Shown: positions 45,154-57,040, counted from the first letter of the stretch. The stretch: 64,000 nucleotides of DNA from Brasenia schreberi (GCA_036023115.1 JAYKKT010000077.1:496001-560000); one strand, 5' to 3'. Notes: generated by a model not told the origin, from the sequence alone. Made by a program: numbers and translations.

Positions 45154-46176
45154 CTAGACGGGGTCGACTACATGGATTCTTTGTTTCCACATATCCCTAT
45201 CTACATTGATTCTTTGATTCCATATATCCCTATCGTGTGCCATGTTAGCAGTTAACTCACAATAAGCTAGATCATTCTTTATTGTTTCTTTCCAACACTT
45301 TTTTGGTCGTCCTCTACCTCTTTTAATACTTTCCAAATTTAGTTTTTCATACCTTCTTAGAGGTTCTTCTTTTGATCTTCTTTCTATATGTCTAAACCAT
45401 CTTAAACGATATTCTATCATTTTATCCTCTATTGGTGTCACTCCTAATTTGTTTCTAATAACCTCATTATGTATACGGTCTTTTCTTGTATGATCACTCA
45501 TCCATCTCAACATCTTCATTTCTGTCATAGACATCTTTTGTACATGTAGATGATTAACTGCCCAACACTCAGAACCATAAAACATGGCAGGCCTAATTGC
45601 TGCTCTATAATATTTACCTTTTAATTTTAATGTTATTTTCTTATCACAAAGAACATCTGATGCTCCTCTCCATTTTAACCAACCAACATTAATTCTATGT
45701 GTAACATCTCCATCAATTCTTCCATCACTCTGAAAAATTGACCCTAGGTATTTAAAACTTTCCTTCTGAGGAATGCAATATGTGCCTATTTTAATTTCTA
45801 TGTCCTCTGAAGTAACCAAATGATCAAACTTACATTTCATATATTCTGTCATTGTTCTACTAAGTCGGAGGCCTTTGCTTTCTAATGTTTCTCTCCATAG
45901 TTCCAATTTTCTATTAACTTTTTCCTTAGACTCCTCCACTAATACAATGTTATCTGCAAATAACATACACCAAGGTACTTCATCTTAAATATGTTTTGTT
46001 AACTCATCAATCACCATTATAAATAAGTATGGACTTAAAGTTGATCCTTGACGTAACCCAATATTAACTTCAAAGAAGTCTGTCATTCTTTGATGAGTCC
46101 TCACACATGTTTTTGCACCATCATACATGTCTCTTATAAGGTTAATATATGTCAATGAGATATCTCTTTTTTCCAA
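45154..46176 (-). pseudogene. RTE copy 4 reverse transcriptase end and C-terminal domain
   Basis: Two open parts separated by one stop near 45985. The first (45985-46176) has [20 protein letters not shown] and [13 protein letters not shown]. The second (45154-45966, 270 codons) starts [15 protein letters not shown] and continues to the C-terminal KMLRWMSDHTRKDR and GRGRPKKCWKETIKNDLAY. The catalytic pair is Asp-Asn instead of Asp-Asp (codon 45950-45952). The end carries a short internal duplication (RDIWNQRI / RDMWKQRI). Confidence 0.93.
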
Positions 46177-46189
46177 AGTTCTTCAAAGA

Positions 46190-47290
46190 ACCTCCCTCAG
46201 TACCCTATCATAAGCTTCTTCCAGATCAATAAATATCATGTGAAGGTATTTCTTTTCTGTTCTAAAATATTCCATAAGACGTTTCAAAAGGTGAATCACT
46301 TCAATAGTAGATTTGCCTGGCATGAATCCAAATTGGTTCTCTATTGTATTTGATACTTGTTTTAACCTACATTCGATAATTCTTTCCTACAATTTCATAG
46401 TATGACTCATTAACTTGATACCTTGATAATTCACACAATTTTGAATATCTACCTTGTTCTTATATATGGGTATAAGTGTACTTACTCTCCATTCCTCGGG
46501 CATCTTTTGGTTTTTTCATATTTCATTAAATAGTCTTGTGAGCCAAGTTATTCCTATTTCTCCTCGTATTTTCCAAACTTGTATAGGAATATTTTATGGT
46601 CCTATTGATTTACCACCCTTTATATGTTTAAGAGCCTCTTTGACTTAGTTCTTTTAAATATATCGGTAGAAATTATGGTTTATATACTTTTCTGATTTAG
46701 CTAACTCTCCTCAGTTAATACTAACATCTTTATTTTCATTAAAAAGCTTATAAAAATAGTTTTTCCATCTATTTCTTTTATCATCATTTGCCACTAGAAT
46801 TTTTTCATCCTCGTCTTTTATGCATCTAACATAATTAAGATCTTTAGTTTTCTTATCTTTAGCCCTAGCTATCTTAAAAATATCTCTTTCACCCTCTTTT
46901 GAGTTGAGTTTTTTTTATATAAATCTTCCCAAATTTTAGTTTTTGCTTCACTCACAATATTTTGGCTTCCTTCTTTGCTTTCTTATAAGCCTCTAAAGTT
47001 TCACTAGTTTTTTTAACATAATGTAATTTGTAACATGCCCTCTTTGCCTTGATTTTATTTTGCACTACTTCACTCCACCACCAAGCTTCTTTTTGTGCCG
47101 GTACGCCTCCCTTAGATACACCTAACAAATCTTTTGCCACTTTCCTAATATGTATAGCCATATTATTCCACATATCAAAGGGTGTACCAACATAATTCCA
47201 AACATCTCCTTGAAGGACTTTATGTTTAAATATATTTTCTTTCTCGCTTTTGAGGTTCCACCATTTAGTCCGAATAGCTCGATACACTCT
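46190..47290 (-). pseudogene. RTE copy 4 linker and N-terminal RT, broken
   Basis: Contains [24 protein letters not shown] codons (about 46830-46880), the [16 protein letters not shown] block near 46450-46500 and [15 protein letters not shown] near 46300. 46952-47287 is an open linker with FDMWNNMAIHIRKVAKDLLG. Several stops. Confidence 0.85.
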
Positions 47291-47392
47291 TTTCTTCTTT
47301 GTCCATTTTTTTATTTATAAATCCATAACTAAAAGTCGATGTTGGGTGGTTAAGTTTTCTCTTGGAATTACCTTGCAATCTTTACAACACGC

Positions 47393-48160
47393 TCAATCTT
47401 TTTTTTTATAAATAAAGTAATCAATTTGTGTTTGTGATAAGTCACTCTTATAAGTAATTAAATGTTCATCTCGTTTTTTGAAGATTGTACTGACTATAAA
47501 GAGATCAAATGCCATAGCAAAATTTAAAATCTCCCTAACTTCCTCATTTATATACCCAAAACCAAAATTTCCATGAATCCCTTGATATCCTAATACCTCT
47601 TTTCCGACATGTCCATTTAAGTCTCCCCCTAAACAAATCATCTTCCTTTGTGGAATCTTTTGAATCACCTTATCTAACTCTTTCCAAAAATTAGTCTTTA
47701 TACTGTTTTTCTATTCCTACTTGGGGTGCGTAAGCACAAACTATTTTCAAAACCTCTGCTCCTCACTAATTTCAACGTCATGATTCGGTCACCATATTAC
47801 GTCTACTACACTATCCTTTAAATCTTTATTTATGATAATACCAACTCCGTTTCGAGCCTTTTCTTTACCTGAGTACCATAATTTAAAACCTGTATCCTCT
47901 ATCTCCTTTGCTTTTTCTCCAACACATTTTATTTCTTATAAACATAGAATATGAATCTTTCTCTAAATCATAGTATCTACCACCTCTATTAGCTTACCAT
48001 ATAATGTTCCGATATTCGAAGAACCAATTCGAATCTTATTATCTAGGACTAGCTTCCTTACCCCCTGTACTCGTCCATAATCAAAATACGGAGACCCTCT
48101 CTGAAAATTGTTCACTACATTCGGGCGGCAACGTAGCGGAACTAACTTCTTTACCCACAC
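47393..48160 (-). pseudogene. RTE copy 4 AP-type endonuclease, broken
   Basis: The N-terminal piece (47963-48160) ends NKIRIGSSNIGTLYGKLIE, the first conserved block (SWN in active enzymes, SSN here). After a damaged stretch, 47393-47668 has KMICLGGDLNGHVGKE (catalytic GDxN block) and DLSQTQIDYFIYKK. The endonuclease would nick the target to start reverse transcription. Confidence 0.9.
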
Positions 48161-48169
48161 CCGTCCATG

Positions 48170-48428
48170 ATGTGAAAACCCTCTCTACAATTGATTCACT
48201 ACATTTAAGCGAAAATGTAGTGGCCCTTGCTTACCTATTACTGCATTCGGGCTCTGTAGCACGTCGCTAGGCGGGGACGCCCCAAAACAATGCTCTTAAT
48301 TTTTGTAGTCCATGTTATAAAAATTTGACAAAGTTTTACTTTAGCTGTCGGAAGCCTAACACAACCCTCCTATTTTATCCGAGCTTGGGACCGGCAATGC
48401 AAGGGTGATCCCTTACATGGGTGGAGTT
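48170..48428 (-). other. 5' leader of RTE copy 4
   Basis: Non-coding, GC-richer than its surroundings. On the minus strand it starts AACTCCACCCATGTAAGGGA and contains GGCGTCCCCGCCTAGCG near 48270-48290. This is the promoter and 5' UTR of a full-length copy; all other copies in the window lack it or run off the edge. Confidence 0.75.
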
Positions 48429-48439
48429 AGGTGGTTACA
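48429..48439 (+). repeat. Right target site duplication of RTE copy 4
   Basis: AGGTGGTTACA, matching 45110-45120. The hAT-2 reading resumes exactly here (VVTDNAANYMLVGRML). Confidence 0.93.
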
Positions 48440-49290
48440 GATAATGTAGCAAATTATATGCTAGTTGGTAGAATGTTAGCAGGTGAATTTAACCATTTGT
48501 TTTAACCACCATGTATTGCACACTTTATAAATTTGATGCTTAAAGATATAAGAGATAAATAAATTAAAAGACATCTTTAGTATAGCAAAGAAGCTAATGA
48601 CATTTATGTATAGCAATGAGCAGATATTGCATATGAAGACATTATATTGGAGGAAAAGATAAATATTGGTCAGTTATAACCCGTTTTGCTTCTAAATTCT
48701 TAATATTGGGCACCTTTTGGGTGTCAAAAGAAGCTCTTAGGTCTATGGTTATTTCAAAACAATGAGAAAAATATTCTATATCAAATAATACTAAAGGGAA
48801 GCAATCTAAGAGAAAGACATACATAGGTCAGTTGTTACCCATTTTGCTACTAGATTCTTAATATTAGACATCCTATGGCAGTCAAGAAGCTCTTAGGTCT
48901 ATGCTTATTTCAGAACAACGGCAAAAATATCCTTTATTAAATAATAATGAAGGGAAGCAGTCTAAGGCAATAATTTTGTAATTCGGATTCTAGAAGGTCA
49001 TTAGTTTTCACTTAGAGAAATGGGTCTTCTGGAAGATGTTTTAAGTATGGTAGATAATGAATGAAAAATTAACTATGGGTTATATCTCCGAGAAGATAAA
49101 TCATGTGAAGGAGCAAATAAAGGTACGTAAACGTTTTAAGGTTTATTTTAGTACTTTACTTTTTTACTTAGTTCAATTAGTTATATGTTGTTAATCATGA
49201 TAATAACTATATAAGTGATCTTTTATAAGTTAACTTAAAGAACAACAATATGCTTTTATTTAAGAGATCGATCACAAAAGATGGGATAGC
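48429..49290 (+). pseudogene. hAT-2 transposase, middle part with a tandem duplication
   Basis: Reads VVTDNAANYMLVGRMLAGEF (second catalytic Asp), then IAHFINLMLKDI, then degraded codons. A stretch of about 160 bp beginning TTGGTCAGTTATAACCCGTT (about 48668) is repeated beginning TAGGTCAGTTGTTACCCATT (about 48828). One copy is expected in a hAT gene. The end reads IDHKRWDSK, just before hAT-1b begins. Confidence 0.82.
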
Positions 49291-52200
49291 AAATGCATAA
49301 GCCATCATATTGTGTATCTTTTGCTCCACGAATCATATTGTATCGTATCATATCGTTGTGAATCACAATTTAATATTAAAAAATAGTAAAAAGTCAAAAA
49401 AATATAAAATTTTTGATAATTGCAAAGAATTCATATAATGCAAAAATTTAGTACATATTCATCATTCACTATTTAATAATTGAAAAAGAATTACATATTT
49501 TAAATTAAAAAAATGAAATACATTTACATTTACATTTACATATTATAATCAGGATCATCAACTAAATAATCTTCATCTTCTCTTTCCTAAAGATCTTCAC
49601 CACCTTCTGCTTTAAAATAAAAAAACTTCATCTCCTTGACGATGTTTTTGTACTCCTTCCAAATTAATTCATGCAATGTCTTCTTCGGTTAGGAGTACAT
49701 TTATCTTCCATAATCTACTCCTCTAATATATCAAAATTATCCAAACGTATTGGACCAAATTGGTTTTATTCTCTATTTAACTTTTTTAATTGCCTACAAG
49801 AAAAAAGATAATTAATTAGTAAATAACATTAACAATTGAAGTCAAACAAAATATTGAATTGAATCTTTAAGTAATAACTAATACATGATTACCTTTATCA
49901 GAGCCGCATGTTACAACAGAAGAAAACTAAGTCATTAAGTCGCTTATGTTCCATCCTATTGCATTTTTTGTGTGAATGTGTTAAAAAATACCCCAATTCC
50001 TTTCACAACCCGTTGCACTATAGGTTTGGCCCAAAACTCTTATTGCAAAATCTCTAAAGTTTTGGTAATTACTTTCAAACCTATTCCACCAAACATCTGT
50101 AAAAAAAATAAAAACATCAAGGACTTAATCCACTTTAAATATAAGATTTAAGAAACTTAAATATGAAGATAAACAATTTACCTGGTGCCTATTAGTATGG
50201 TTGCAGATTGCTACAAGCAAAACCATCAAGTGAAGAGGATTATCATAGATCTCCATCTCTCGATGTATAGCATCTGCTCTACTCTCATCAGGGATTAATC
50301 TGTCTATACAATCAATGATGCCTCGATTAATCTCATCGTCCCTTTTAAAGCTTGTTGAGTACCTTAATGTTGGGTTTAGGTAATATGTTTGCATAAATAA
50401 GCTTATGTAATTGTTTGTTTCATCTATTATCTATAATGTTCTACATGATTTGCATGAATAGGCTTCCATTGAAATTACTTATAATGGCTTCTTTTATCCT
50501 ATTTATAGCTTCATAAAGATAACCCATAAATGGTTTCTCCTCGCTATCAGCCAATCTCAAAACCCTCACTAAAGGACATGTAATCCTCAATAGTGTAACA
50601 CATGCATTTCAAAATGTAATCATAAACATTGTCTCTGAAATCTCATTTCACTTTTTGTTTCTTCTATTTTGAGGCAACTCTTGAAATTGTTGCTACTCAT
50701 CTAAGGAGAACATTCTCTTCAAGCCTTGCTTTTGACTCACAATGCTCTGTACATATAAGAAATTAGTTGCAAACCGAGCTGCAACTGTATGAACAAGCTC
50801 TCCACCATCTGAATATCTCCTCAACATACATAATACAAAGGCATGGTTGTAGATAAATTTGGTGATATCTTAGCAACACTTAATTGTTGCATCTTATCAT
50901 ATCACCAATATCCTCAAAGATGAGTTCTAAACAATGGATTGCATATGGTGTCTAATAGAAAGTCCTATAAGTATCTTTCAACTCCTTCCTAGATGCTTTA
51001 TAGTTAGTTGCATTATCTGTAATGAATTGGACTACATTCTCTAGCCCAACCTCGGATATCATGTTATCAAACTCTTGCTTTAGGATCTCTGGATTATGTA
51101 TGTTCTCTGAAATGTCTAGAAATTTAAAAAACGTCTTTTAGAACAATAGAAAAAAAGTTTAACAAAGTCATTCATCTTCTATCTGTCTATCTATTTGCCA
51201 TGATTGTGTATCATGTTTCTTCCATAACTCTCTCAAAGTCGAACAATATTCTTTTACTTTAAGGATAGTCTTATCTAATAGTTTTCCTTTCAACTTCTGA
51301 TAAAAGGGCATATTATATCTTGAACCAATATTAACAATTGCATACGCCATTGCTTGAAAATGAAAACTGTTTGTTGTATTAAATGAAATGCATGCAATAT
51401 AAAATCATCTGTCCACTATAAGGTTTGTCTACTCATGCAGTTGTTCTAAAGCCATAACAGTACGAATTCCAAGTTGAGCAGCATTTCTACTATTAGGAAA
51501 AAAATGATTATATGCCAGAAGAAGCTCTTCCTCTTCTACCACTTCCAAATCTTCAACAACCCTCTTTTCCCTGTCTGATGGTCAAGAACTACTACTACTA
51601 ACCTCTGTTCTACCATCAAAAGTAATATTATCACTCAATCCAATAGTATCATTATCCTCTTTTTCAAAAATCCCTAAATCATCCTTCTATTGTCTCCTCT
51701 CATTTATGCCCTCAATCATCTACAAACATTGTCATTTAATGGTTTCTAACAAATTTTTTTCTAACTCTACTCGTGTAAGGAGCAACTTCTTTCCTAATCC
51801 CTGTTAGGTGATATTTTAATCATGAAATTTCACCACTAACTACCTTCTCACAAAACAAACATTTTATCTTCAATCTGTTTCCCTCAACTCTTATATCCCA
51901 CTCTCATGCCGGATCATCAGACCCAAATTGGGAGTCCCTAGCACCCCTTCCTACCATCTCAATTGCACACTTTAATTCAATAAAAAATCTAAAAATAAAA
52001 ATAATTCATAAATCCTCAATCTTCACGTAACACTTAAATAGAGTCTCTCACTTCACGATTGCAATAAAAATCACACAACTTGGCTCTTGGACGTGAAAAA
52101 ATATGTTAAGTTGTGTTCGGGTTATAAGAGGAGGTTGTTTGGTTTACTTTATCCGGTCAATAGTGCCACTTATTGTCCTCAAAGAATGACTTATTTGTGC

Positions 52201-52655
52201 ACCTCTTATGATTCTATCTTCTGTGTAATGAAATTGTAATCATTTGAAACATGTTTGGAAAGCTCATGAAAGTGATTGTTTCTAAGAGGTATTGCACTCT
52301 TCATAACTTCATATTTTGTCATCCAAAAAAGGAAAATACAAATAAAACAAAAATATAACAAATGCAAAGAAAATAATTCTGAAAAACACCAAAAATATAC
52401 CAGAATCTGAGTTGAGAGGCTTACATGGACAAAATGGAGCACTGGTTGAAGAGCCTCAAACACCATGGAGTGGGAGAGCCATCGAAAGAAGCCTTGAGAA
52501 GTGTTAGGGAGCTGTGAATAGACACCAAAAACCCATAAAAATTCGAGTTTATGTTCGGCCAGGGACCTTTTTGGTCGTATCGCACGGTATGACATGATAC
52601 ACTGTAATACGATACACTCTGTATCGTACTGTATTATACGATACATATAACACTA
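49290..52655 (-). mobile_element. hAT-1b, degraded relative of hAT-1
   Basis: Colinear with hAT-1 over its whole length: CGTATC-type subterminal words at both ends (about 49300-49355 and 52570-52650), acidic last exon (about 49550-49795), hATC exon (about 49890-50100) and main exon (about 50180-51960) on the minus strand. The right end TAACACTA resembles the hAT-1 end CAACACTG. Many stops and shifts. Open leftovers are 50125-50394 (YYLNPTLRYSTSFKRDDEIN) and 51168-51350. The T-run that is short in hAT-1 exon 2 has six T here (49964-49969). Confidence 0.9.
52206..52655 (-). other. 5' non-coding end of hAT-1b
   Basis: Lies upstream of the degraded start codon and contains GTATCG/GATACA words near 52570-52650. 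The 146-codon frame here is not a gene; 52080-52290 is extra sequence with no counterpart in hAT-1. Confidence 0.55.
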
Positions 52656-52879
52656 ACTAGTATACTTAGTACGAAATAAGAAAGAACAATAACAAATCAC
52701 TCAACAACTTATGTGTTATCGAAGTGTCTTATGTGGTTTTATACTAGAATTAGATATAAGTTTGAGGAAAGCACATGCATAAGGTAATTAATTCAAGCAA
52801 CTTTGCTTTATTTTATTGTTAAGATATGATTTTTTGTTTTTAAATTTGATTAATTTATTGCATATATATGTTTTTGTTA

Positions 52880-53515
52880 TAGCTGAATGGTGGATGACCT
52901 TTGGCTATGGTTATCTCGAATTATAAAATTTTGTTATATGGGTTTTAAGTCTTACTTGTAGTGTCACCCCATGTGAGCGCAACTGATGTAACTTCGAAAT
53001 GGTAAGAATTACACTTTATTATTTATATAATATGATAAAATTAAAGTTATTTATTGAGTTTTTAATTATTATTAAACCATAACTTATGCTCTTATCTTAG
53101 ATTCATACAAATAAGCGGAATAGATTATTGCGTCAAAAGCTTAATAATTTAGCTTTTGTGTAATATAATGAAAAGTTAAGAAGAATGTACGAAGTGAGGA
53201 AAGCTAACGAAAAGAATTTCGACCACATCACGTTGGCATCGATTAAAAATTATGACAAATATACAACTGATGATAAGTTTGTTGGTGGCGAAGAATCACT
53301 TATATGACGAGATATTAATTTGGCATTTGAAGCATCAAGAAGGAAAGTTGTACACAACATCAAGGACACGAAAGACACAAAGAAGGAAAAATAAGGGAAA
53401 AAAAATATGTCTATGGAAGAAGAGGAAGCAATATTTAATTTTAAAAAATCCAGATGAAGAGCAAAGAGAACTAGAAGAACAAGAATCTTCATCAAAAAAT
53501 GAACATGATTAGTTT
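52880..53515 (+). pseudogene. hAT-2 transposase C-terminal (hATC) part
   Basis: Reads AEWWMTFGYGYLEL, then VLSLTCSVTPCERN, then after a GT...AG intron (about 52999-53099) IHTNKRNRLLRQKLNN, the dimerisation domain of hAT transposases. It continues with LRRMYEVRKANEKNFDHI and a Lys/Glu-rich tail. Frames change several times. The open 53252-53512 frame is out of phase with the hAT frame and is not called. Confidence 0.85.
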
Positions 53516-53610
53516 TTTTTATAGAATACAAAATATATAGCTTTTCTAGTTCATCTTAAATAATTAAGTTTTATATTGTAATCACATTTGATGGGATGGA
53601 TTTGCTAAAG

Positions 53611-54008
53611 TGTATTAAGGAACAAGCCCCTGGGGCCTATTGATCTTAGTCCCTTTGGCCCGAGCCACTAGTGCCTGAGCCAAGGGGCTATTGGGGGCTC
53701 CCCCAACTATGGCCCCCGATGGCTAGTTAAAGTAGTTATTGGGGGAGCCACCAACGACTCTCCCTCACTCTCTCTTTTCTCTTCTTGTTATAAAGAGCTT
53801 TTCTTGCTCTATAAATAGAGTCTCAACTTACCTGAATAATCTTTAATTTGAGGACCTCACCTTGGTTACTTATTTGATTTGTTGGTTCTTTGTTTGACTT
53901 GACTTGTGTGTTTCAATACCAAAGTGTTTGGTGTAATGATTGTTTAATGATTCTTAGATTGTGATTTGACGTACACTCTTCAAGTCAATTAAAGAGTTAT
54001 TTCTTACA
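53611..54008 (+). repeat. 5' LTR of copia-A2
   Basis: Starts near TGTATTAAGG and ends TTCTTACA, immediately before TGGTATCAAAGCC at 54009-54021, the copia primer-binding site for initiator-Met tRNA (one mismatch). Promoter CTCTATAAATAGAG at about 53808. A repeated (C)CCCAA...GGGGGAGCC block in the upstream half resembles the edge LTR at 1-150. Confidence 0.85.
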
Positions 54009-55265
54009 TGGTATCAAAGCCTATTTGAAAGCAAATCATCAAACACGGTTGCATTCAAAAACATCCCGACTTGAAGCAAGTTTGAAAAAATCGTGCATGG
54101 TTGTTTTCATCATTCCAAGGTTGAGGTAACTCTTAAAAATTTGATGTTTGTGAACAATGGAAAGCAAAAATAAAGTGCTTTGTTGTTTGCTTGATTCAAA
54201 TTTTATCAAAGTTGGGGTTGAACGATGAAAAGGTATTTTCTATCGAAAGATCATTAGGATTATGTTAATGGTTCTATTAAAGAATCTAATATGCTTCTTG
54301 ATTGGGCTTGACAAGGATGAAATCATGAAGGCCCAAGAAAAATACAAACAAGAGTTAAAATTGTGGGAAAATGAACCCAAAGATCACTTAGATCATTTTC
54401 CAAAATATTGATGAAAAACTTAGAAATAGAATTAACATATTTAAAAATCATTTTAAAACTTGAGAATATTTGAAGAAAATTCATTCCCAAGATGATTTTG
54501 GTTTTCAAATCAATTTAATGGAGAAGGTAACTTGAGTATTAGAGATTACCATAATAAATTTTCCGAGTTATGGAATCAACTTCTAAGTTTTGATAAATTT
54601 GAAAAATTATGAAAACTAAATGAATTTTAAGAGTATCTAGATAATCAATATTTCTTCTTATTTATGCAAGATCTTAGAGAGAAATTTGAAAATATCATAT
54701 TCACCTTAATACATAAAAAACTGAGACCAAAGGGAGATGAGTTTCTTGTCGATCTAGTTAAGTAGTTATGGAAGAAACCAAATTCAAAGCCCTAAATACT
54801 TCCAAAGGTGTTGTTTTTGCTATATTTAGAACATGAGCAAATCTAAAGACATACAAGCTGCCTCATGTCAATAATATTGAAGGGCAAGTCAAAAACTACA
54901 TGATACCCACAACCTCTTGACTTAACAAAAGTATCATTTGTCACTATTGTAAAGAGAGTGAGTACATCAAGACCAATTACCCAACTTTGATTAAGAAAAA
55001 CAATAATGTGACTGTCTTTAAGGATAAAGAAGGAGGAGCGCTACCTTATAATATCAAGGCATAAATAGATGAGATATTCAAAGAGAAGGCTAGCATATCC
55101 GAAAACATGCTATCAACAATTGCTCAGGTATGTCTTGGTTTTTAAATTCGGATGCATTCTTTCACATGATACACAAAAGGGATTTTTCGAAAAATACTTG
55201 CCAAAAGTATTCTAATAATCATGTTTTTATGGCCAATAGAATAAGACTTCAAGTAAAAGAAATTT
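54009..55265 (+). pseudogene. Copia-A2 gag and protease start, broken
   Basis: Gag remnants read EIMKAQEKYKQELKLWEN near 54320 (as EIIKAHEKYKQDLKV in copia-A1), then IRDYHNKFSELWNQL near 54540 and a CHYCKESEYIKT-like knuckle near 54935-54970. The protease start reads SWFLNSDASFHMIHKRDF near 55135-55190; the Asp-Ser-Gly is Asn-Ser-Asp. Many stops. Integrase and RT of this copy are not found directly downstream. Confidence 0.8.
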
Positions 55266-55289
55266 GAAGTTTTGAAAATAAGGTAACTA

Positions 55290-55850
55290 AATTCAAGAAA
55301 ACCAAACTTAGAATGGAAAACAAAAGAAAACAAAAAAACTTTATTAATTGCAAAGAGAAAAACTACAATAAAAATTACAACTAGGAAAGAAAACAAAACG
55401 AAATAGATGTCAGGTTGATCCTTTGGATGATATATCCGGATTAATCGGGTGATCTTGACTTGAGCAACCACCTCTTTTTATAGTTATGGGTGGTTTGATT
55501 TTAAGATTATTCTCGACCACTCGACTCCTTTAGATAACTCATTGGCTTCTCCAACTCGTATAATGGTGGTTAATAAATCCTAATAATTGCCATAAAAGCT
55601 CTAACTTTTCTTTCTTGAAGGTGATCCATAAATCATATGTTTGATATTAGAAAGTAGCTAGTCTTATCTCTTAATGGGCAACCATTTTCACCATACTAGT
55701 TTCTATAACGAATATTACTCTTCTTTTTAAATGCTCTCAAATTGATTCTTCAGGATCCTTATATATACCAATATAAACTCCCTAAGTTCTACTATTTGCA
55801 CATATAATACCAGTGAGATAGTTGATGACTATCCTGTTCTTTTTCTTCCA
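55290..55850 (-). mobile_element. Probable solo LTR
   Basis: On the minus strand the region has a promoter-like ACTATAAAAAGAGG near 55475-55490. About 140 bp later comes an AATAAAGTTTTTTTG signal near 55335-55350. This promoter/poly(A) spacing is that of an LTR. The ends and the parent family are not identified. Confidence 0.45.
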
Positions 55851-55859
55851 AATACACCA

Positions 55860-56020
55860 CCTGTATTTGGAAGCCCAAAGGATCCCGACTGATCCAGTAC
55901 AAGCAGCGTGGGCCCGCTATGGCTTAAAGGTTTGCTCCACTCCCAAGATTCGAATTCAAGACCTTGCTTAAGAGGAGTAAGTGCCGTACCAAATTAACGT
56001 ACCAACAGTTGGCCATGGTA
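55860..56020 (-). mobile_element. Candidate tRNA-derived SINE
   Basis: On the minus strand TTAATTTGGTACGGCACTTA (box A-like, about 55980-55998) is followed by GGTCTTGAATTCGAATCTTG (box B-like, about 55945-55965) and then a unique body ending near 55860. The TTAAGCAAGGTCTT...CGAATC arrangement is that of a tRNA anticodon and T arm. No target duplication seen. Confidence 0.5.
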
Positions 56021-56249
56021 TAGAGTGTTTTCATGAGGTACCAAAGATCTCAATAATGCAGTGTATCGACATTAAGAAAAGAAATCCTCACTTAACTTCG
56101 AGAAAGACTTGGTTATCTCCAAGCTACCAACAGTTGGATCATGGTTGGTGGTAGGCCGGAAGAGAACCAAGCAAATCACCTCCAAGTTTTTGACCAAGTA
56201 CTTAAGGATGTGTTTCAAGGCTTTAGGGAAACTACACCTTGATTTTGGG

Positions 56250-56513
56250 AATAAAATGAGAGAATATCGTTTAAGATGGTTTGGACATTCTGAACAAAAG
56301 AAGAACATCTAAGAAGTATGAAAAACTAGATTTTGAAAGTATTAAAAGAGGTAGAAGATGACCACAAAAGTGTTGGAGAAAACAATAAAGAATGATCTAG
56401 CTTATTGTGAGTTAACTGCTAACATGGCACATGATAGGGCTCTGTGGAAACAAAGAATCCATGTAGCCGACCCCGTCTAGTATGAGAAAAGGCTTAGTTG
56501 TTGTTGTTGTTGT
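56250..56513 (+). mobile_element. RTE LINE copy 5, 5'-truncated
   Basis: Last 260 bp of the RTE: MREYRLRWFGH codons, then NDLAYCELTANMAHDRALW and the 3' end GGCTTAG followed by a clean TTG repeat (about 56497-56513). Confidence 0.92.
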
Positions 56514-56719
56514 GCATCAAACCTGAAACCAGTCATTAATATAAAACTATAGTTTTATAGATCCAATTTTAATAAGAAAAAACTGTGACATGTCAAAACA
56601 AAGCTACACCACCGGAACTGAACTAAAGGGTTTCGCATAAAAACTCAAACACTGGAGGAGAAGGAGAATGAAACTATTGAAAAAGCTTACAAACGATAGA
56701 AGTAGGATAATAACAATTA
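56514..56719. other. No gene seen
   Basis: About 200 bp of unassigned sequence between the RTE tail and the copia gag fragment. Confidence 0.4.
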
Positions 56720-57040
56720 TATTTGCATGTGTTACATCCTCAAGGATATATTAGATGTCTTAGTCAACACCTACCAAACATCAGCATGTGCAAGGATCTA
56801 TAGGATAAACTTAAAGCGAGGTACATAATGGAAGATGCTATAAGTAAGAAATTTCTTATTATTCCTTTCAGTAATTATAAGATGGTAGATCTGTTACAAA
56901 GTAATTGCATGAGCTCGAACAAATCTTAAATAACTTCAAATAACATAAGATCAACATGGCTGAAACTATTATTGTCTCTTCTATTATAAACAAACTCCCT
57001 CTTTAAAAGAACTTTAAAACATAAGAAGGAAGACATTTCT
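56720..57040 (+). pseudogene. Copia gag fragment (copia-C)
   Basis: Reads ISKKFLIIPFSNYKMVDLL, then MAETIIVSSIINKLPL (from 56956) and LKHKKEDISL. These are the central and late blocks of a well-known plant copia Gag family that differs from copia-A and copia-D. Two stops and a shift are present. It ends abruptly at a gypsy-type sequence. Confidence 0.8.

Larger units (their letters stand above)
45121..48428 (-). mobile_element. RTE-type LINE copy 4, full length
   Basis: 3308 bp on the minus strand bounded by 11-bp target duplications. From its 5' end: a GC-richer leader (48428 to about 48170), an APE-type endonuclease (about 48070-47390), a linker, RT (about 46500-45950), the RTE C-terminal domain (45950-45154) and a short TTG-like tail. 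This is the architecture of RTE-clade non-LTR retrotransposons, which have one ORF and a short simple-repeat tail. Several frameshifts and stops break the ORF. Confidence 0.95.
44690..53515 (+). mobile_element. hAT-2 transposon remnant, split by RTE copy 4 and hAT-1b
   Basis: Three plus-strand pieces are in the order of a hAT transposase: DUF659/first-Asp region (44760-45120), second-Asp and following region (48429-49290), and hATC region (about 52880-53515). The first gap is exactly RTE copy 4 with target duplication. The second is the hAT-1b element. Terminal repeats of hAT-2 itself were not identified, so the outer limits are approximate. Confidence 0.82.

Noticed and set aside
53252..53512. 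86-codon Lys/Glu-rich frame
   Set aside because: Out of phase with the hAT-2 C-terminal sequence that occupies the same bases; its opposite-strand partner is also a shadow.
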